A DNA stretch of 5,995 nucleotides from an uncultured Candidatus Saccharibacteria bacterium (GTDB lineage Bacteria > Patescibacteria > Saccharimonadia > Saccharimonadales > CAMLKC01): assembly GCA_946479025.1 (NCBI GenBank), contig CAMLDM010000044.1:1-5995 (forward strand), in the 5' to 3' direction. The notes beneath the pieces were generated by a model. It saw nothing but the letters and a program-made list of their open reading frames with translations. It did not search any database and was not told where the DNA came from. The number at the start of each line of letters is the position of its first letter. The first letter of the stretch is position 1. Shown here piece by piece: positions 5,929-5,995 of the stretch. The position numbers were made by a program, and so were the translations under genes.

Positions 5929-5933
5929 CTCCT
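5929..5933 (-). promoter_or_regulatory. Shine-Dalgarno site of rnj
   Basis: AAAGGAGAA on the minus strand, with the AGGAG core 11 bases before the ATG at 5915-5917. Spacing is slightly long but usable. It supports translation of the full N-terminal extension rather than a start at Met80 (5678-5680), which has no such site. Confidence 0.7.
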
Positions 5934-5995
5934 TTTTCGTTTGGAATAAATTAGTTAGTTACAAAATACGAGTTGAGGGATTCAATCTGTTAATT

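Noticed and set aside
5942..5995. Promoter for rnj
   Set aside because: TTGAAT is present on the minus strand but no acceptable -10 lies at the right distance. The true promoter may be absent, atypical or beyond the window.
1..5995. Novel multigene system
   Set aside because: Each gene belongs to a known housekeeping or common transport family, and they fall into separate transcription units. No repeat array, mobile element or unknown gene cluster is present.

Overview
The window is a compact piece of bacterial core genome. All six recognisable genes lie on the minus strand, so they are described here from right to left, the direction of transcription. GC content is moderate and intergenic gaps run from 18 to about 136 bases. 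The genes use ATG starts and the standard code: TAA, TAG and TGA all serve as stops, with no in-frame TGA inside any gene. The SpoIIIE-like FtsK, the long-tailed RNase J, the rpsF-ssb pair and the general protein style suggest a Candidate Phyla Radiation bacterium. Saccharibacteria (TM7) is my best guess. This is inferred from protein style and no marker in the window proves it.

Right end (3797-5917): rnj encodes a 706-residue RNase J with all metal-ligand motifs intact, plus an unusual basic, Asn/Gln/Arg-rich N-terminal extension of about 90 residues and a Gly/Arg/Asn-rich C-terminal tail. It ends in a strong hairpin terminator (3754-3780). The middle (3414-3713) holds a 99-residue, three-helix PQ-loop (SemiSWEET-like) membrane protein. 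Its promoter abuts the rnj terminator and lies so close to the ATG that the mRNA should be nearly leaderless. Next is ftsK (1114-3333), a 739-residue four-TM DNA translocase with its own extended -10 promoter but no Shine-Dalgarno. A Nudix hydrolase gene follows 18 bases after the ftsK stop and probably shares its transcript.

Left end (1-668): a good sigma70-type promoter (622-650) drives rpsF (ribosomal protein S6) and, 27 bases further, ssb, which runs off the left edge. This is the classic rpsF-ssb(-rpsR) cluster, and rpsR is expected just outside the window.

The genes serve mRNA decay, chromosome segregation, nucleotide clean-up, solute transport, translation and ssDNA protection. They look like neighbouring housekeeping units rather than one pathway. 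I see no mobile element, CRISPR array, RNA gene, defence island or other novel multigene system. The points worth a second look are regulatory (near-leaderless transcript, terminator-promoter junction, SD-less ftsK) and structural (RNase J extensions). No stretch longer than 300 bases lacks a gene.
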